The position numbers were made by a program, and so were the translations under genes. From the NCBI GenBank assembly GCA_021829645.1, contig JAKBPI010000003.1:43588-107587 (forward strand): DNA of 64,000 nucleotides, in the 5' to 3' direction. The notes beneath the pieces were generated by a model. It saw only the letters and a list, made by a program, of their open reading frames with translations. It made no database searches and was not told the origin of the DNA. Below, one piece after another: positions 55,201-63,502 of this stretch. Origin of the DNA: Actinomycetes bacterium (GTDB taxonomy: Bacteria > Actinomycetota > Acidimicrobiia > Acidimicrobiales > Bog-793). How positions within the stretch are numbered: the first letter of the stretch is position 1; each line of letters begins with the position of its first letter.

Positions 55201-56547
55201 CTGTTTTCGGGTATTGCCAATACGGCAGACGGTTTTGCGGCTTTGCGTTTAGAACTGCTCTGGGCCCCCATACTGGCACTGTCCTGGATTGCAGCTTACA
55301 TATTTACTCTGGTCACTCTCCTGCGGTCTCTGTCGTTTCGCTTAAAAGGGGGAACCTACCCGCTTTATAGTTTTATTGGCTGGCGTATTTGGCTGGTGGA
55401 GTCATTGGTAGGAGCAGCCCCTCGAGCGCTGTTTCCGTTGTATGCTTCGCTTGTGACCCCATTTTTATTTCGCATGTTTGGGGTTAAGGTTGGGAAAAAT
55501 GCAGAAATTTCTACTCTTTGGTGTAATCCGGCATTTTGTAATTTAGACAACAAAACATTTCTAGCTGATGATACAAAAGTCGGTTGCAGTGAGTATGGTC
55601 GAGGTTGGATTGCGATTTCTAATACCCACCTCAAAGAGGGTACTTTTATGGGGAATTCGGCTTTAATTCAACATGGTAGCGATATAGGTAAAGACGTGTT
55701 GATCGGTGTCATGACACTTGCGCCGAAAGCAGCCCAGAGCGGCTCTTCTTGGCTTGGCAACCAGGCTCTTGAACTTCCTCTTTCGCGTATGCAAAGCGAT
55801 GAAACCAGGACCTATCAACCTTCTAAAAAGCTCTTCGCATATCGACTTTCAGTAGAAATATGGCGATTAATTGTCCCTATCTTTTCCCTTGTGATTCTAG
55901 AAGGAGTTGGGGCAGCACTACTCGATTGTTACAGGTATTTTCCTGTTTACTTGACAGTTATATTATCTGGTGCAATCCTTTTGGCGGGAGCCGGTGTCGC
56001 AGTCCTGTTGTCAATTGTCGCAAAGTGGCTTATCGTTGGACGACTAAAACCCGGCGAACACTTGCTTTGGAGCAGCTTTGTTTGGCGAAATGAGTTGGTC
56101 GACGTATTTATTGAAGACTTAGCGGCTCCGTGGTTATTGCAGGCTGCGCTTGGAACCCCACTGCTGAATTGTTATATGAGGTTATTGGGGGCAAAAATTG
56201 GCAAAGGGGTTACCTGTGATACATATTGGTTACCCGAAGCAGATTTGGTCGAAATAGGCGATGGTACGGTTGTCAATTGGGGCTCGGTGTTGCAAACTCA
56301 TCTCTTCCATGACAGAGTTTTACGGCTTGATAGGGTTGAAATAGGAAATTATTGTGAGCTGGGAAGACATTGTATTACGCTACCCGGGTCGCGAATTGAT
56401 CATTACTGCTCAATAGGAGATTCCTCTCTTTTGGGACGAGGGGAAGAGTTGCCAAAGGGGACGACATGGCAAGGCAATTTACTACAGCCTAATTATATAG
56501 AAATAGAAAAAAATCAAATAGATGAATTACAACTAAAAACAAATTAA
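52270..56547 (+). CDS. Pls/PosA-family NRPS: A-T-membrane/LbH synthetase, predicted poly-epsilon-lysine-like synthetase
   Basis: 1425 residues. Adenylation domain about 35-540: IIFTSGSTGKPKAVAVTH, NTYGPTETTVIA, TGDIVKAEPEGLICLGRMDE, GKVDK. Carrier domain about 630-700 with FFVSGGNSLSAARLV (Ser attachment about 662). Then three rounds of paired membrane helices (near 720-800, 950-1025, 1195-1255), each followed by a left-handed beta-helix-like segment (about 833-930, 1070-1145, 1303-1390). No condensation or thioesterase domain. This is the layout of epsilon-poly-lysine synthetase Pls. Pocket residues by alignment to GrsA: D238 A239 E242 S281 I302 G304 T341 V349 I350 K529. Start GTG, no clear RBS. 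Confidence 0.9.
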   Translation: MKFDKKNRKFGSFYNKSASSTARETIAIYSGGDAFPTGTLTDIFDFTCRQHAFCSAIDDGNSVVTYEQLQKYAIANARRILDLGIQPGSRIGVCLPSGEAKLYLAIVAILYAGCAYVPVDFDESAERAAMIFAEADVSAVIGIEGIRISSGSSETFILDEESLPSGFKTAGNDVLPTVDPHDDAWIIFTSGSTGKPKAVAVTHKSAAALVDAEAKTFLQSRPLSPGDRVMAGLSVSFDASVEEMWLAWRNGACLVPFKRGIVRSVIDLGKEIKKRNITAISTVPSIAAFFEEEDLSTVRLLILGGEKCSANLAERLLQFSFPSKVTKAVGSAGAGREIWNTYGPTETTVIATAQRLIHGEPIRIGLPIPGYRLAVVDDNLAPVPMGAEGQLVISGVGTARYLDSEKDSSSFVELSCFPDARTYLTGDIVKAEPEGLICLGRMDEQVKIAGKRIELGEVEECCRQLPGVRDAAAVLHGSDSESPVLAAYLVTDFETDNSSLTAALTKMLPTGCVPYLVRVAELPRKISGKVDKSVLPWPPDNTQAKGNTYQFGTDYSDCEKNLDGIDIEVTAKKKLFPARDSLSITKKNTFLGKLLSSFRLQKLNNLSTDATRSKSVISNTESVVSITDHKDEDIKEFVMKSWASVIGRRPLDNEDFFVSGGNSLSAARLVALLRKRFPTLPIAELYRNRRPQELVSLLEKIDQVGNRTEITYTPRKLFALGQISVILFSYTVVAMEWLLTLLILSSLLIKSSWAPHINLLLCVLVWLALISPPARTVLAVIFARLFTGSIVPGKYKRGGLVHFKLWTAEFLVARFAPVSMLGTPLINIYAKAIGCRVGDGVVLQSMPPVTGLAQFAFGVTVETEVDLSGWRLGVSEVEVGSISIGEFSRLATRSVLAPGVTIAENAEVMPGTYVQENICKPGIWAGSPARQLAGEKSNLPIAMSAFSRLWKFAFSLTPGLLTSVGLVAAVIPLIFLSLFSGIANTADGFAALRLELLWAPILALSWIAAYIFTLVTLLRSLSFRLKGGTYPLYSFIGWRIWLVESLVGAAPRALFPLYASLVTPFLFRMFGVKVGKNAEISTLWCNPAFCNLDNKTFLADDTKVGCSEYGRGWIAISNTHLKEGTFMGNSALIQHGSDIGKDVLIGVMTLAPKAAQSGSSWLGNQALELPLSRMQSDETRTYQPSKKLFAYRLSVEIWRLIVPIFSLVILEGVGAALLDCYRYFPVYLTVILSGAILLAGAGVAVLLSIVAKWLIVGRLKPGEHLLWSSFVWRNELVDVFIEDLAAPWLLQAALGTPLLNCYMRLLGAKIGKGVTCDTYWLPEADLVEIGDGTVVNWGSVLQTHLFHDRVLRLDRVEIGNYCELGRHCITLPGSRIDHYCSIGDSSLLGRGEELPKGTTWQGNLLQPNYIEIEKNQIDELQLKTN

Positions 56548-56668
56548 TAGTTTCATCAGATTCTTTAGAAAAGTTGTTTTATAACAACCAAGTGTAGTTA
56601 AAGGTAAAAAATTCATTAATAATTTTTTCCTATTCAAATAAGAATTTAATCATTGGTGATAGCAAGTT

Positions 56669-57301
56669 ATGACAAGAAGCGTCTCCCTTTTTACTAAAGA
56701 CATATCTTTACCCGCCATTACCCTTTTGGAGGGTAATGGCATCGACGAACTTAAAACTTTAGCTCGTGCTATTTCTAAACTTTCCGACTTTAACCAAAGT
56801 AGGTCATATAGAGATAATTTTGCACTGCTGGCTGAGTGGAAAAACAGGGTCGGCGTTGATATCGAGTGTCTCTGTATAAAAGACACTCGATATCAATACT
56901 ATAACGCTGGTACCGAATTAAATTATTTAGAAAAAAATATGCATGGCTATTTAGAAAATTCTGATAAAGATGTAGACCTACTGGCAGAAGCGATCCTAAC
57001 CCGTGAAGAAAAAGAAGCTATTAGCGGACTAGATTTGAATGATAAATATAGCAATATTATAAAGCTCTGGTCCGGTAAGGAAGCTTTAGCAAAAGCATTA
57101 GGCGATGCTTTAAGCTATGAGCCAAAAAGCCTTATAGCACCCGGCAATTGGCCCAATGCCTCTTCAGGATGCTGGCGGTATCTATTTTTTTATATTTATT
57201 GCTATACTGATAAATTTTTTATAATTTCTCATCAGGATAAGCTTATAACAAAAGAGCTACTATCTGCCTATGTTGTATCTATAGTGTATGAAGTAAGGTA
57301 A
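56669..57301 (+). CDS. 4'-phosphopantetheinyl transferase, Sfp type
   Basis: 210 residues. The two magnesium/CoA motifs are present: RVGVDIECL (about residue 69) and IKLWSGKEALAKALGDAL (W-x2-KEA, about 130). The order and spacing fit the Sfp/AcpT superfamily, although the N-terminal third is divergent. It would activate the carrier domain of the NRPS encoded 121 bases upstream on the same strand. AT-rich codon use, like the end of the NRPS gene. Confidence 0.85.
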   Translation: MTRSVSLFTKDISLPAITLLEGNGIDELKTLARAISKLSDFNQSRSYRDNFALLAEWKNRVGVDIECLCIKDTRYQYYNAGTELNYLEKNMHGYLENSDKDVDLLAEAILTREEKEAISGLDLNDKYSNIIKLWSGKEALAKALGDALSYEPKSLIAPGNWPNASSGCWRYLFFYIYCYTDKFFIISHQDKLITKELLSAYVVSIVYEVR

Positions 57302-57404
57302 TATTATTTCTAAGTTTTATACCTCAAGTACATTTTTCTTGCATTTACACTCCGGGTTAAATATAAAAATGCATTATTGGTAAATAGCTGTATTTTGTAG
57401 TGAC

Positions 57405-57533
57405 CCCGACTTTGGCAAGCAATTTCGCCAATATCTCGCATAATACCTTGTAGGTATAGTTGTTTTTGTGTTTTGTGCTGATTAAGATACTTGTGACAAC
57501 TAATGTTTCTTTACAGATCCTACAACTGTTCTA
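57405..57533. repeat. Dispersed ~127-bp repeat, copy 1
   Basis: From CCCGACTTTGGCAA through GATTAAGATACTTGTGA to CTTTACAGATCCTACAA it aligns end to end with 63874-64000, roughly four bases in five identical with small indels. No gene is recognisable. The remainder of 57302-57844 holds the inverted-repeat element and hairpin annotated separately. Confidence 0.85.
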
Positions 57534-57615
57534 ATGTCAGATTCACTCAAGTATTTTTTATTCATTACAATGCCTAGTTGTCTTTGTACGTTTCAAGTAA
57601 TGTTTGCGTCTACTG

Positions 57616-57741
57616 CCAATTTGGATACGGTTATCTCTTGCCAGGGAAATCAAAGCCGACAATTAGATGACTGAGGTATCCAGGAAAATCGGAACTCAGT
57701 TATACACTCCTCTTTCGAAGGGGTAACCGTGTCCAAATTGG
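57616..57741. mobile_element. 126-bp inverted-repeat-ended element (MITE-like)
   Basis: CCAATTTGGATACGGTTA (57616-57633) is the reverse complement, with one mismatch, of 57724-57741. About 90 non-coding bases lie between. No target-site duplication is obvious, so a long hairpin RNA or regulatory structure is an alternative. Confidence 0.55.
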
Positions 57742-57794
57742 TTATTAGCTTCAAGACTTATGAGGCGGGCGGGATGGGCGGGAATCAAGGACTT

Positions 57795-57826
57795 AGAAGC
57801 CCCGGTACAAGACCGGGGCTTCTTTG
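57795..57826 (+). terminator. Rho-independent terminator
   Basis: AGAAGCCCCGGT (57795-57806) pairs perfectly with ACCGGGGCTTCT (57812-57823), five-base loop, followed by TTTG. It stands between the inverted-repeat element and tRNA-Ser; it may end transcription from the NRPS-PPTase unit or, in the other direction, from the minus-strand tRNA. Confidence 0.75.
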
Positions 57827-57844
57827 TTACGAAAGCTCACAACT

Positions 57845-57932
57845 TGGCGGAGGAGGTGGGATTTGAACCCACGGTCCCTTGCAAGACACACGATTTCCAA
57901 TCGTGCCGATTCGGCCGCTCTCGCACTCCTCC
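57845..57932 (-). tRNA. tRNA-Ser (anticodon GGA), CCA encoded
   Basis: Minus-strand class II tRNA: acceptor GGAGGAG/CTCCTCC, anticodon loop TTGGAAA (GGA), variable arm, T arm GGTTCAAATCC; the genomic CCA is at 57845-57847. Confidence 0.96.
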
Positions 57933-57976
57933 GTGTTCATACCTATATTAGCTATGCTAGTATGTAGCTTAGCATA

Positions 57977-58104
57977 CGCGATTGTGTGCAGTGGCCGGGT
58001 TCTGCGCGACTATACCCCGTGAACCGAGTCAGGGTCGGAAGGCAGCAGCTCTCAGCGGACCGTATTGGGTGCCGCAGGTGACCTGGCGACTGCACCCAAT
58101 CGCG
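57977..58104 (+). ncRNA. ffs: Bacterial signal recognition particle RNA (small type)
   Basis: Contains the universal SRP domain IV sequence GTCGGAAGGCAGCAGC (about 58034-58049) and its partner strand GCCGCAGGTGACCTGG. The ends close as a long stem (CGCGATTGTGTGCAGT with ACTGCACCCAATCGCG), followed by TTTTT at 58105, giving built-in termination. The position just before dnaX is common in actinobacteria. Pairs with Ffh to target membrane proteins. Confidence 0.93.
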
Positions 58105-58363
58105 TTTTTATTTAGGAATATTTACTTCTGGTACAAATAGAAAATCACTTTTTTTACCATGGCACAGATGACAATCGGCTACGTTTGCCTATTTGTTTCC
58201 GTCTGTCGGATATAAAGTAACATTGGTGCTTTAAGGTATTATTGTAACGAAAGACGAGTTCTGCAAGAGTTTTCTGCAGAGATATGTAGATCGTTAATTG
58301 CCATAGGTATGAATAGCATAGCGGTAAAAATCTTTCAAGATAAATTTGTCGAGGTCGGTGAAA

Positions 58364-60532
58364 ATGGAAGAAGATAAAGCACTTAAAGGCAATAGTCGTT
58401 CTGGTCCCTCGCATGGCAATTATCAGTCATTGTATAGGAAGTACAGGCCGCAGCGGTTTTCTGAAATCAAAGGTCAGGAACATGTAGTAAAAGCTTTACG
58501 CAATTCCGTACAGGAAGGGCGTATAACTCACGCGTATTTGTTTTCTGGGCCTAGGGGTACCGGAAAGACCTCTACGGCGCGTATTCTGGCAAAAGCGCTA
58601 AATTGTACGAATCCACAAAACGGCGAACCGTGTGGTGAGTGTGAGTCCTGCGTATCGGTGACGGAACAGAGTTCCTTTGACGTACACGAGTTCGATGCCG
58701 CCTCTTCGGGGAGGGTGGAAGACATCAGGGAACTTGTTGCCAGAGCATCTCTGGCAACTCCGGGTCGCTATAAGGTGTACATCATAGACGAAGTCCACAT
58801 GCTCTCCACGGCAGCCTCCAACGCTCTCTTGAAAACACTGGAAGAGCCGCCCGATCACGTGGTCTTTGTGCTGGCTACTACCGATCCGCAAAAAGTTCTT
58901 TCTACTATCAGGTCGCGTACGCAACACTATGAATTTCATCTTCTGCCTGACGATACGCTCGACTCTTTACTGAATGAAGTTGCCGACAAAGAGGGGATAG
59001 ACATAGACGCTGTAGCGTTAGAGCAGGTTCGAAAAAGCGGTAAGGGGTCGGCCAGAGATGCTCTTTCGGTTTTAGATCGTGTCGCTGCCGGTGGTAGTGC
59101 CGAAGATGACTTTGCGGAATGTATTACTGAAATTATTTCTGCTATGGCAACGTACGACCCTTCTTCGGTGCTGGTAGCTTTACGAAAAGCTTTCACAATC
59201 GGTATTGACCCAAAAGTCGCTTCAGTCCTGATAGTAGATGAACTGAGAGAACTCCTACTGGCCAACTTTCAGACGAGCACAGCTCGAGAGAAGAAAACAG
59301 GGAAGAACAGACTTTTGTCAGATTCAGATAAGTCTTTCACCAACGCCAGACTGGTAAACGCCATAGAAGAACTGGGTGCGACTCAAGTAAAAATGAGGGA
59401 CGCCCTTGAGCCGCGTATTGTTTTGGAAATAACCTTACTTAGGTTGAGTGCCGATCAGGCCGACGCCTCCCCCGAGGTTCTCCTGCGGAGGATTGCTGCT
59501 TTGGAAAGTGAAGTATCGCGCATGAAGACAATTTTGGGCGAACTGAACTCTAACAGGCAGGAGCGCGCCAATCCCCTTGCGCGCAAAACTGAAGAGGAAT
59601 TGCCGACAGAACAAAAAGCTCCGGGTACTCTGAAACCGGCTTTGGGTGCTTATCTGAGCAACACCAACGAAAGTAAAACGTCTAATACGGCAATTCCCAC
59701 ATCGACATCGCCGAGAGAAGTACATGGTGCCAAAAAGAATGAAGCCCCCAATTCTCAATCCGCCAAAGAAAGTACAGCAGAGAACAATAGCGAAGCAGAA
59801 GCTTTGCAGTCTTCGTCGGTAGTCTCTGTGACAGGCGGACAGAAACAGAATATGGCGTTACAAAATTCGGAGATAAACGGCCCGGCATTGCGCGATCAAT
59901 TGGTAGAAATTTGGGGCGACAAAGTATTGAAGCGCTTACGCCTGAAAGCAAGAGCTATATATATAGGCGGGCACTTTGTGTTGGGAGCAGACAATCAGCC
60001 CCTATTCGTGTTCATGAATGAAGCTACTCTGAACCATGCCAAGCCCTTGAGGATAGAGGTGGAAGAAGTAATCTCTGAAGAGTTGGGGTATAAGTTTATT
60101 CTCAATATAGGCGTTGAACAACATGAGAACCTCTCCAGACGGCAGGAGACCGCCGGAAATACAAATAGAACAGGCAACCGTGAAGCTAACAACACGACCG
60201 GGAATACGGATTTTTCAAAAGAAAAGCCTGGCCGTGTATCCAATGATGTAGCCCCTCATCCCGCTTCAGAGCCAGTCAAGCCGATACCCTCGAAAAGTAC
60301 ACAGCTATCAGGTGATCCTGCAGTAGTTAAACCCAAAACAGATCCGGCACACTCATCGTATTTAGACGCCGGTGATGCTCACTTGGAGAGCTCATATGAG
60401 TCTTTGAGTCCCGGAATAGAAGAAGAGTTTGAGTTAATGCCGGCAGACGACACCATGACTCCTGTAACCTTAGCTGTTGAGCATGTTTTAAAAGTATTTC
60501 CCGGAGCTAAGGAGGTATCGGATGATGTCTGA
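58364..60532 (+). CDS. dnaX: DNA polymerase III subunit gamma/tau
   Basis: 722 residues from ATG 58364 (GAGGTCGG ahead); a TTG at 58346 is a weaker choice. YRKYRPQRFSEIKGQEHVV opens the AAA+ domain, Walker A is GPRGTGKTST (about 62-71), a zinc site follows (C at LNCTN, then PCGECESC), and Walker B is DEVHML. The SRC-type motif reads SRTQ. After about residue 380 the protein is long, polar and low-complexity, ending with a tau-like domain. Clamp-loader ATPase. Its end overlaps ebfC. Confidence 0.95.
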   Translation: MEEDKALKGNSRSGPSHGNYQSLYRKYRPQRFSEIKGQEHVVKALRNSVQEGRITHAYLFSGPRGTGKTSTARILAKALNCTNPQNGEPCGECESCVSVTEQSSFDVHEFDAASSGRVEDIRELVARASLATPGRYKVYIIDEVHMLSTAASNALLKTLEEPPDHVVFVLATTDPQKVLSTIRSRTQHYEFHLLPDDTLDSLLNEVADKEGIDIDAVALEQVRKSGKGSARDALSVLDRVAAGGSAEDDFAECITEIISAMATYDPSSVLVALRKAFTIGIDPKVASVLIVDELRELLLANFQTSTAREKKTGKNRLLSDSDKSFTNARLVNAIEELGATQVKMRDALEPRIVLEITLLRLSADQADASPEVLLRRIAALESEVSRMKTILGELNSNRQERANPLARKTEEELPTEQKAPGTLKPALGAYLSNTNESKTSNTAIPTSTSPREVHGAKKNEAPNSQSAKESTAENNSEAEALQSSSVVSVTGGQKQNMALQNSEINGPALRDQLVEIWGDKVLKRLRLKARAIYIGGHFVLGADNQPLFVFMNEATLNHAKPLRIEVEEVISEELGYKFILNIGVEQHENLSRRQETAGNTNRTGNREANNTTGNTDFSKEKPGRVSNDVAPHPASEPVKPIPSKSTQLSGDPAVVKPKTDPAHSSYLDAGDAHLESSYESLSPGIEEEFELMPADDTMTPVTLAVEHVLKVFPGAKEVSDDV

Positions 60533-60947
60533 CCCAACTGACTATTCAAATGAAATGGCAGGCCTGTTGGGGCACTTGGAGCATTTGCAAAAGCAGGTTG
60601 CTGATGCCCAGAGTATGCTCCAATCGGAAGAGATTGAAGGTTCGGCCGGAGGCGGGGTGGTCAAGGTAAAAGTTTCCGGCGAAATGGATTTTTCCGGTGT
60701 TTACATAGATCAGTCCGTGTTTGTCCAAGGCGATAAAAACGTACTGGAAGATCTCATTTTGGCAGCACTAAGAGATGCTTCGGCGAAATTGGCAAAAGCC
60801 AGAGAACAAGTCATCGGTTCTGCCGTCGGAGGTGTCATGGGGACACTGTTTGCCGGTATGAACGATGACGGCGTAGAACTGGGTAATAACGGTTTTGATG
60901 ATTTGTCCGGCTTCGGCGGGGCAGAAAGCGGAAATGGGGGAGAGTAA
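60522..60947 (+). CDS. ebfC: YbaB/EbfC nucleoid-associated protein
   Basis: 141 residues. The helical start LLGHLEHLQKQVADAQSML and the strands VVKVKVSGEMDFSGVYID match the YbaB/EbfC tweezers-like DNA-binding dimer. A Gly-rich tail (FDDLSGFGGAESGNGGE) is an extension. AGGAGG precedes the ATG, which lies inside the end of dnaX. Part of the conserved dnaX-ebfC-recR unit. Confidence 0.93.
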   Translation: MMSDPTDYSNEMAGLLGHLEHLQKQVADAQSMLQSEEIEGSAGGGVVKVKVSGEMDFSGVYIDQSVFVQGDKNVLEDLILAALRDASAKLAKAREQVIGSAVGGVMGTLFAGMNDDGVELGNNGFDDLSGFGGAESGNGGE

Positions 60948-61553
60948 CTGGCGCTTTTTGATGGTCCCATACAGGACTTGATAGATGAGTTATCCCGCTT
61001 ACCGGGTATAGGGCAAAAGTCAGCTCAGCGGCTAGCTTTTTATTTGTTAAAAAGACCTAAGGAAGATGCCCTAAGGTTGGCTCGGGCAATTGAAATTGTT
61101 AGGGGAAAGATCACCGTTTGTGAAAGGTGCTTCACTCTCGCTACGGAACAGTATTGCAGTATTTGCAGGGATCCGCTCAGAGAGTCTGACTTGGTGTGTG
61201 TCGTGGAAGGTCCGCAGGATCTGGTAGCGATAGAAAAGACACACGCTTTTAGCGGTCTTTACCATGTTCTGGGAGGTTCGCTAAATCCTCTGGACGGCAT
61301 AGGTCCTGACCAATTGCGGGTAAGGGAATTGCTTGCCAGGGTGCAAAGCGATAGCATAAAAGAGATTATTGTCTGCACCAATCCTAACTTGGAAGGCGAT
61401 ACAACGGCTATGTATCTGGCCAGACTCCTGCAACCATTGGGTATCAGAGTCACCAGGATAGCAAGTGGATTACCTGTCGGTGGAGATCTGGAGTATGCCG
61501 ACGAGTTGACTCTAGAGAGGGCCATAGCCGGTAGGCAAGAAGTGGTTGAATAG
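60948..61553 (+). CDS. recR: Recombination protein RecR, probable CTG start
   Basis: 201 residues if translation begins at CTG 60948, directly after the ebfC stop and behind GGGGGAG (60936-60942). That start gives LALFDGPIQDLIDELSRLPG, which aligns with the MFEGPVQDLIDEL start of mycobacterial RecR; the next candidate, TTG 60978, would remove ten conserved residues. A helix-hairpin-helix (LPGIGQKSAQRLAF), C4 zinc finger (CERCFTLATEQYCSIC) and TOPRIM domain (LVCVVEGPQDL) are complete. Works with RecO/RecF in gap repair. Confidence 0.9.
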   Translation: MALFDGPIQDLIDELSRLPGIGQKSAQRLAFYLLKRPKEDALRLARAIEIVRGKITVCERCFTLATEQYCSICRDPLRESDLVCVVEGPQDLVAIEKTHAFSGLYHVLGGSLNPLDGIGPDQLRVRELLARVQSDSIKEIIVCTNPNLEGDTTAMYLARLLQPLGIRVTRIASGLPVGGDLEYADELTLERAIAGRQEVVE

Positions 61554-61596
61554 ACATTTTAGCGACAGGTTTTTACAGGAAGGCTATATTGGATCC

Positions 61597-63213
61597 ATGG
61601 AGACATCAGAGGTCGTAAAAGATCCTATGCGAGAAGAAAAGAACAAGGAAACTCCGGACACATCGTTGATGAAAGAAAAAGTTCATCAGTTGCAGAATGC
61701 CAAAGCGTCTGCTTATCGTCCGGGAACAGAAAGAGCCATAGAGGCGCAACTGGCCAAAGGGAAAATGACGGCCAGGGAACGCATTGATTATCTTTTGGAT
61801 AAAGATTCTTTTCAGGAACTCGGTCTTTTGGTGCGTCACAGGGCTTTTGGAAGCGGACTGGACGACAACAGGCCTTATACGGATGGGGTGATCTGCGGCG
61901 TAGGGACAGTTGAGGGAAGAAAAGTCGCTATTTACAGCCAAGATTTTACTGTCTTTGGGGGTTCTTTGGGAGCGGCTCATGCCAAAAAAATTAATCAGGT
62001 ACAGGACTTAGCGCTCCAACTTGGGATACCCGTAATAGGCATATCGGACGGAGGAGGTGCCAGGATTCAGGAAGGGGTTGCCGCCCTCAACGGATTTGGC
62101 GAAATCTTTTATCGCAATTCCAAATCATCGGGTGTCATACCACAAATAAGTGCGATCATGGGCCCTTCCGCCGGCGGTGCTGTTTACTCTCCGGCGTTGA
62201 CGGATTTTATTTTTATGGTACAAAGCACCAGTCATATGTTCATAACCGGCCCTGATGTGGTCAAAACGGTGACCGGAGAAGAGGTGACTTCCGAGCAATT
62301 GGGCGGAGCTATTACACATGCCACAAGGTCAGGTGTGGCAGCTTTTGTGGCTACCGACGAAAAGTCATGTCTCGATAAGATAAAGGAGTTGCTCACCTAT
62401 CTCCCTTCCAATAATCTGTCAGAGCCCCCTGAGTTTGTGAGTGAGGATTCCCCTACGAGACTTATTCCTGAGTTGGAAACCATCATTCCAGACAGGCCAA
62501 ATCAGCCTTATGACGTGAAGCAGATCATTAATTTAGTGGTGGATGACGGCGATTTTATGGAGTATTTCCCGCATTTTGCGATGAACATTACCTGCGGCTT
62601 TGCCAGATTGAATGCAAAAGTTGTGGGAATTGTGGCCAATCAGCCGCAAATTTTGGCCGGTGTTTTGGATATAGACGCTTCCGAAAAAGCCGCCAGATTT
62701 ATCAGGACCTGCGACGCTTTTAACATACCTTTGATTACTTTTGTCGATGTGCCTGGTTTTATGCCCGGTACTGATCAAGAATATGGTGGAATAATTAGGA
62801 AAGGCGCCAAGCTGCTTTACGCCTATTGTGAGTCAAGCGTACCTCGCATACAGGTAATTCTTCGCAAAGCATACGGAGGTGCCTATATAGTTATGGATTC
62901 CAAATCGATAGGCGCTGACATTTCTTTTGCTTGGCCTTTGGCTGAATTGGCTGTTATGGGTCCCGAATCAGCTGTTGAAATCGTCCACAAGCGAGAACTC
63001 GCTCAGGCATCTGATCCCCAAGGCAGAAAAGCAGAATTGATTAAGACATATACGGAAAGATTTTCTAACCCCTACCAGGCAGCCGAGTTAGGGTATGTAG
63101 ACGAAATCATAGAGCCTAAAGAAACAAGAGTGGCTTTGATAAAGGCGCTTGGGATGTTGGAAACCAAGAGAAGTGAATTGCCCAAAAGGAAGCACGGAAA
63201 TATTCCTCTTTAG
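61597..63213 (+). CDS. pccB: Acyl-CoA (propionyl/acetyl-CoA) carboxylase carboxyltransferase beta subunit
   Basis: 538 residues from ATG 61597. AKGKMTARERIDYLLDKDSF, GISDGGGARIQEGVAALNGF, GPSAGGAVYSPALTDFIFMV and VDVPGFMPGTDQEYGGIIRK are the crotonase-fold oxyanion and CoA-binding signatures of the AccD5/PccB family. Transfers CO2 from carboxybiotin to acyl-CoA. The biotin-carrying alpha subunit is not in the window. An upstream TTG at 61546 overlaps recR and is less likely. Confidence 0.94.
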   Translation: METSEVVKDPMREEKNKETPDTSLMKEKVHQLQNAKASAYRPGTERAIEAQLAKGKMTARERIDYLLDKDSFQELGLLVRHRAFGSGLDDNRPYTDGVICGVGTVEGRKVAIYSQDFTVFGGSLGAAHAKKINQVQDLALQLGIPVIGISDGGGARIQEGVAALNGFGEIFYRNSKSSGVIPQISAIMGPSAGGAVYSPALTDFIFMVQSTSHMFITGPDVVKTVTGEEVTSEQLGGAITHATRSGVAAFVATDEKSCLDKIKELLTYLPSNNLSEPPEFVSEDSPTRLIPELETIIPDRPNQPYDVKQIINLVVDDGDFMEYFPHFAMNITCGFARLNAKVVGIVANQPQILAGVLDIDASEKAARFIRTCDAFNIPLITFVDVPGFMPGTDQEYGGIIRKGAKLLYAYCESSVPRIQVILRKAYGGAYIVMDSKSIGADISFAWPLAELAVMGPESAVEIVHKRELAQASDPQGRKAELIKTYTERFSNPYQAAELGYVDEIIEPKETRVALIKALGMLETKRSELPKRKHGNIPL

Positions 63214-63253
63214 GTCATGGTCAGGTCGGAGTTAGCGATAGTAAAGCAAGGAC

Positions 63254-63502
63254 ATGGGAAAAGACAGACATATAGAACTCTTAAGACAAAAAAGCGACTC
63301 CTCCTTTTTGGTTCCCGACGAACGAGCCTTAGCTGTGATAGAGAGGGCATTGTTGTCATTGGAACAGGAGATCATGCAAAATATTTCCTCTGTAAAACCT
63401 AATCAATCCGGATGGCCAAAAGCACACCTCAACGCTAAGCAATGGAAGCTCTCTTTGCATCCTTTTGCCCGCCCTATACAATATAATCGGGATCGTCCTT
63501 AA
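63254..63502 (+). CDS. Small protein after pccB, possible carboxylase epsilon-like subunit
   Basis: 82 residues with an Arg/Lys-rich start, a helical middle (ERALAVIERALLSLEQEI) and a Trp-containing end (SGWPKAHLNAKQWKLSLHPF). Actinobacterial acyl-CoA carboxylases often have a short epsilon subunit with a similar helix and tryptophan-rich tail right after the beta gene, so this is a candidate by position, not by firm similarity. Its last 29 bases overlap the convergent glycosylase gene. Confidence 0.5.
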   Translation: MGKDRHIELLRQKSDSSFLVPDERALAVIERALLSLEQEIMQNISSVKPNQSGWPKAHLNAKQWKLSLHPFARPIQYNRDRP

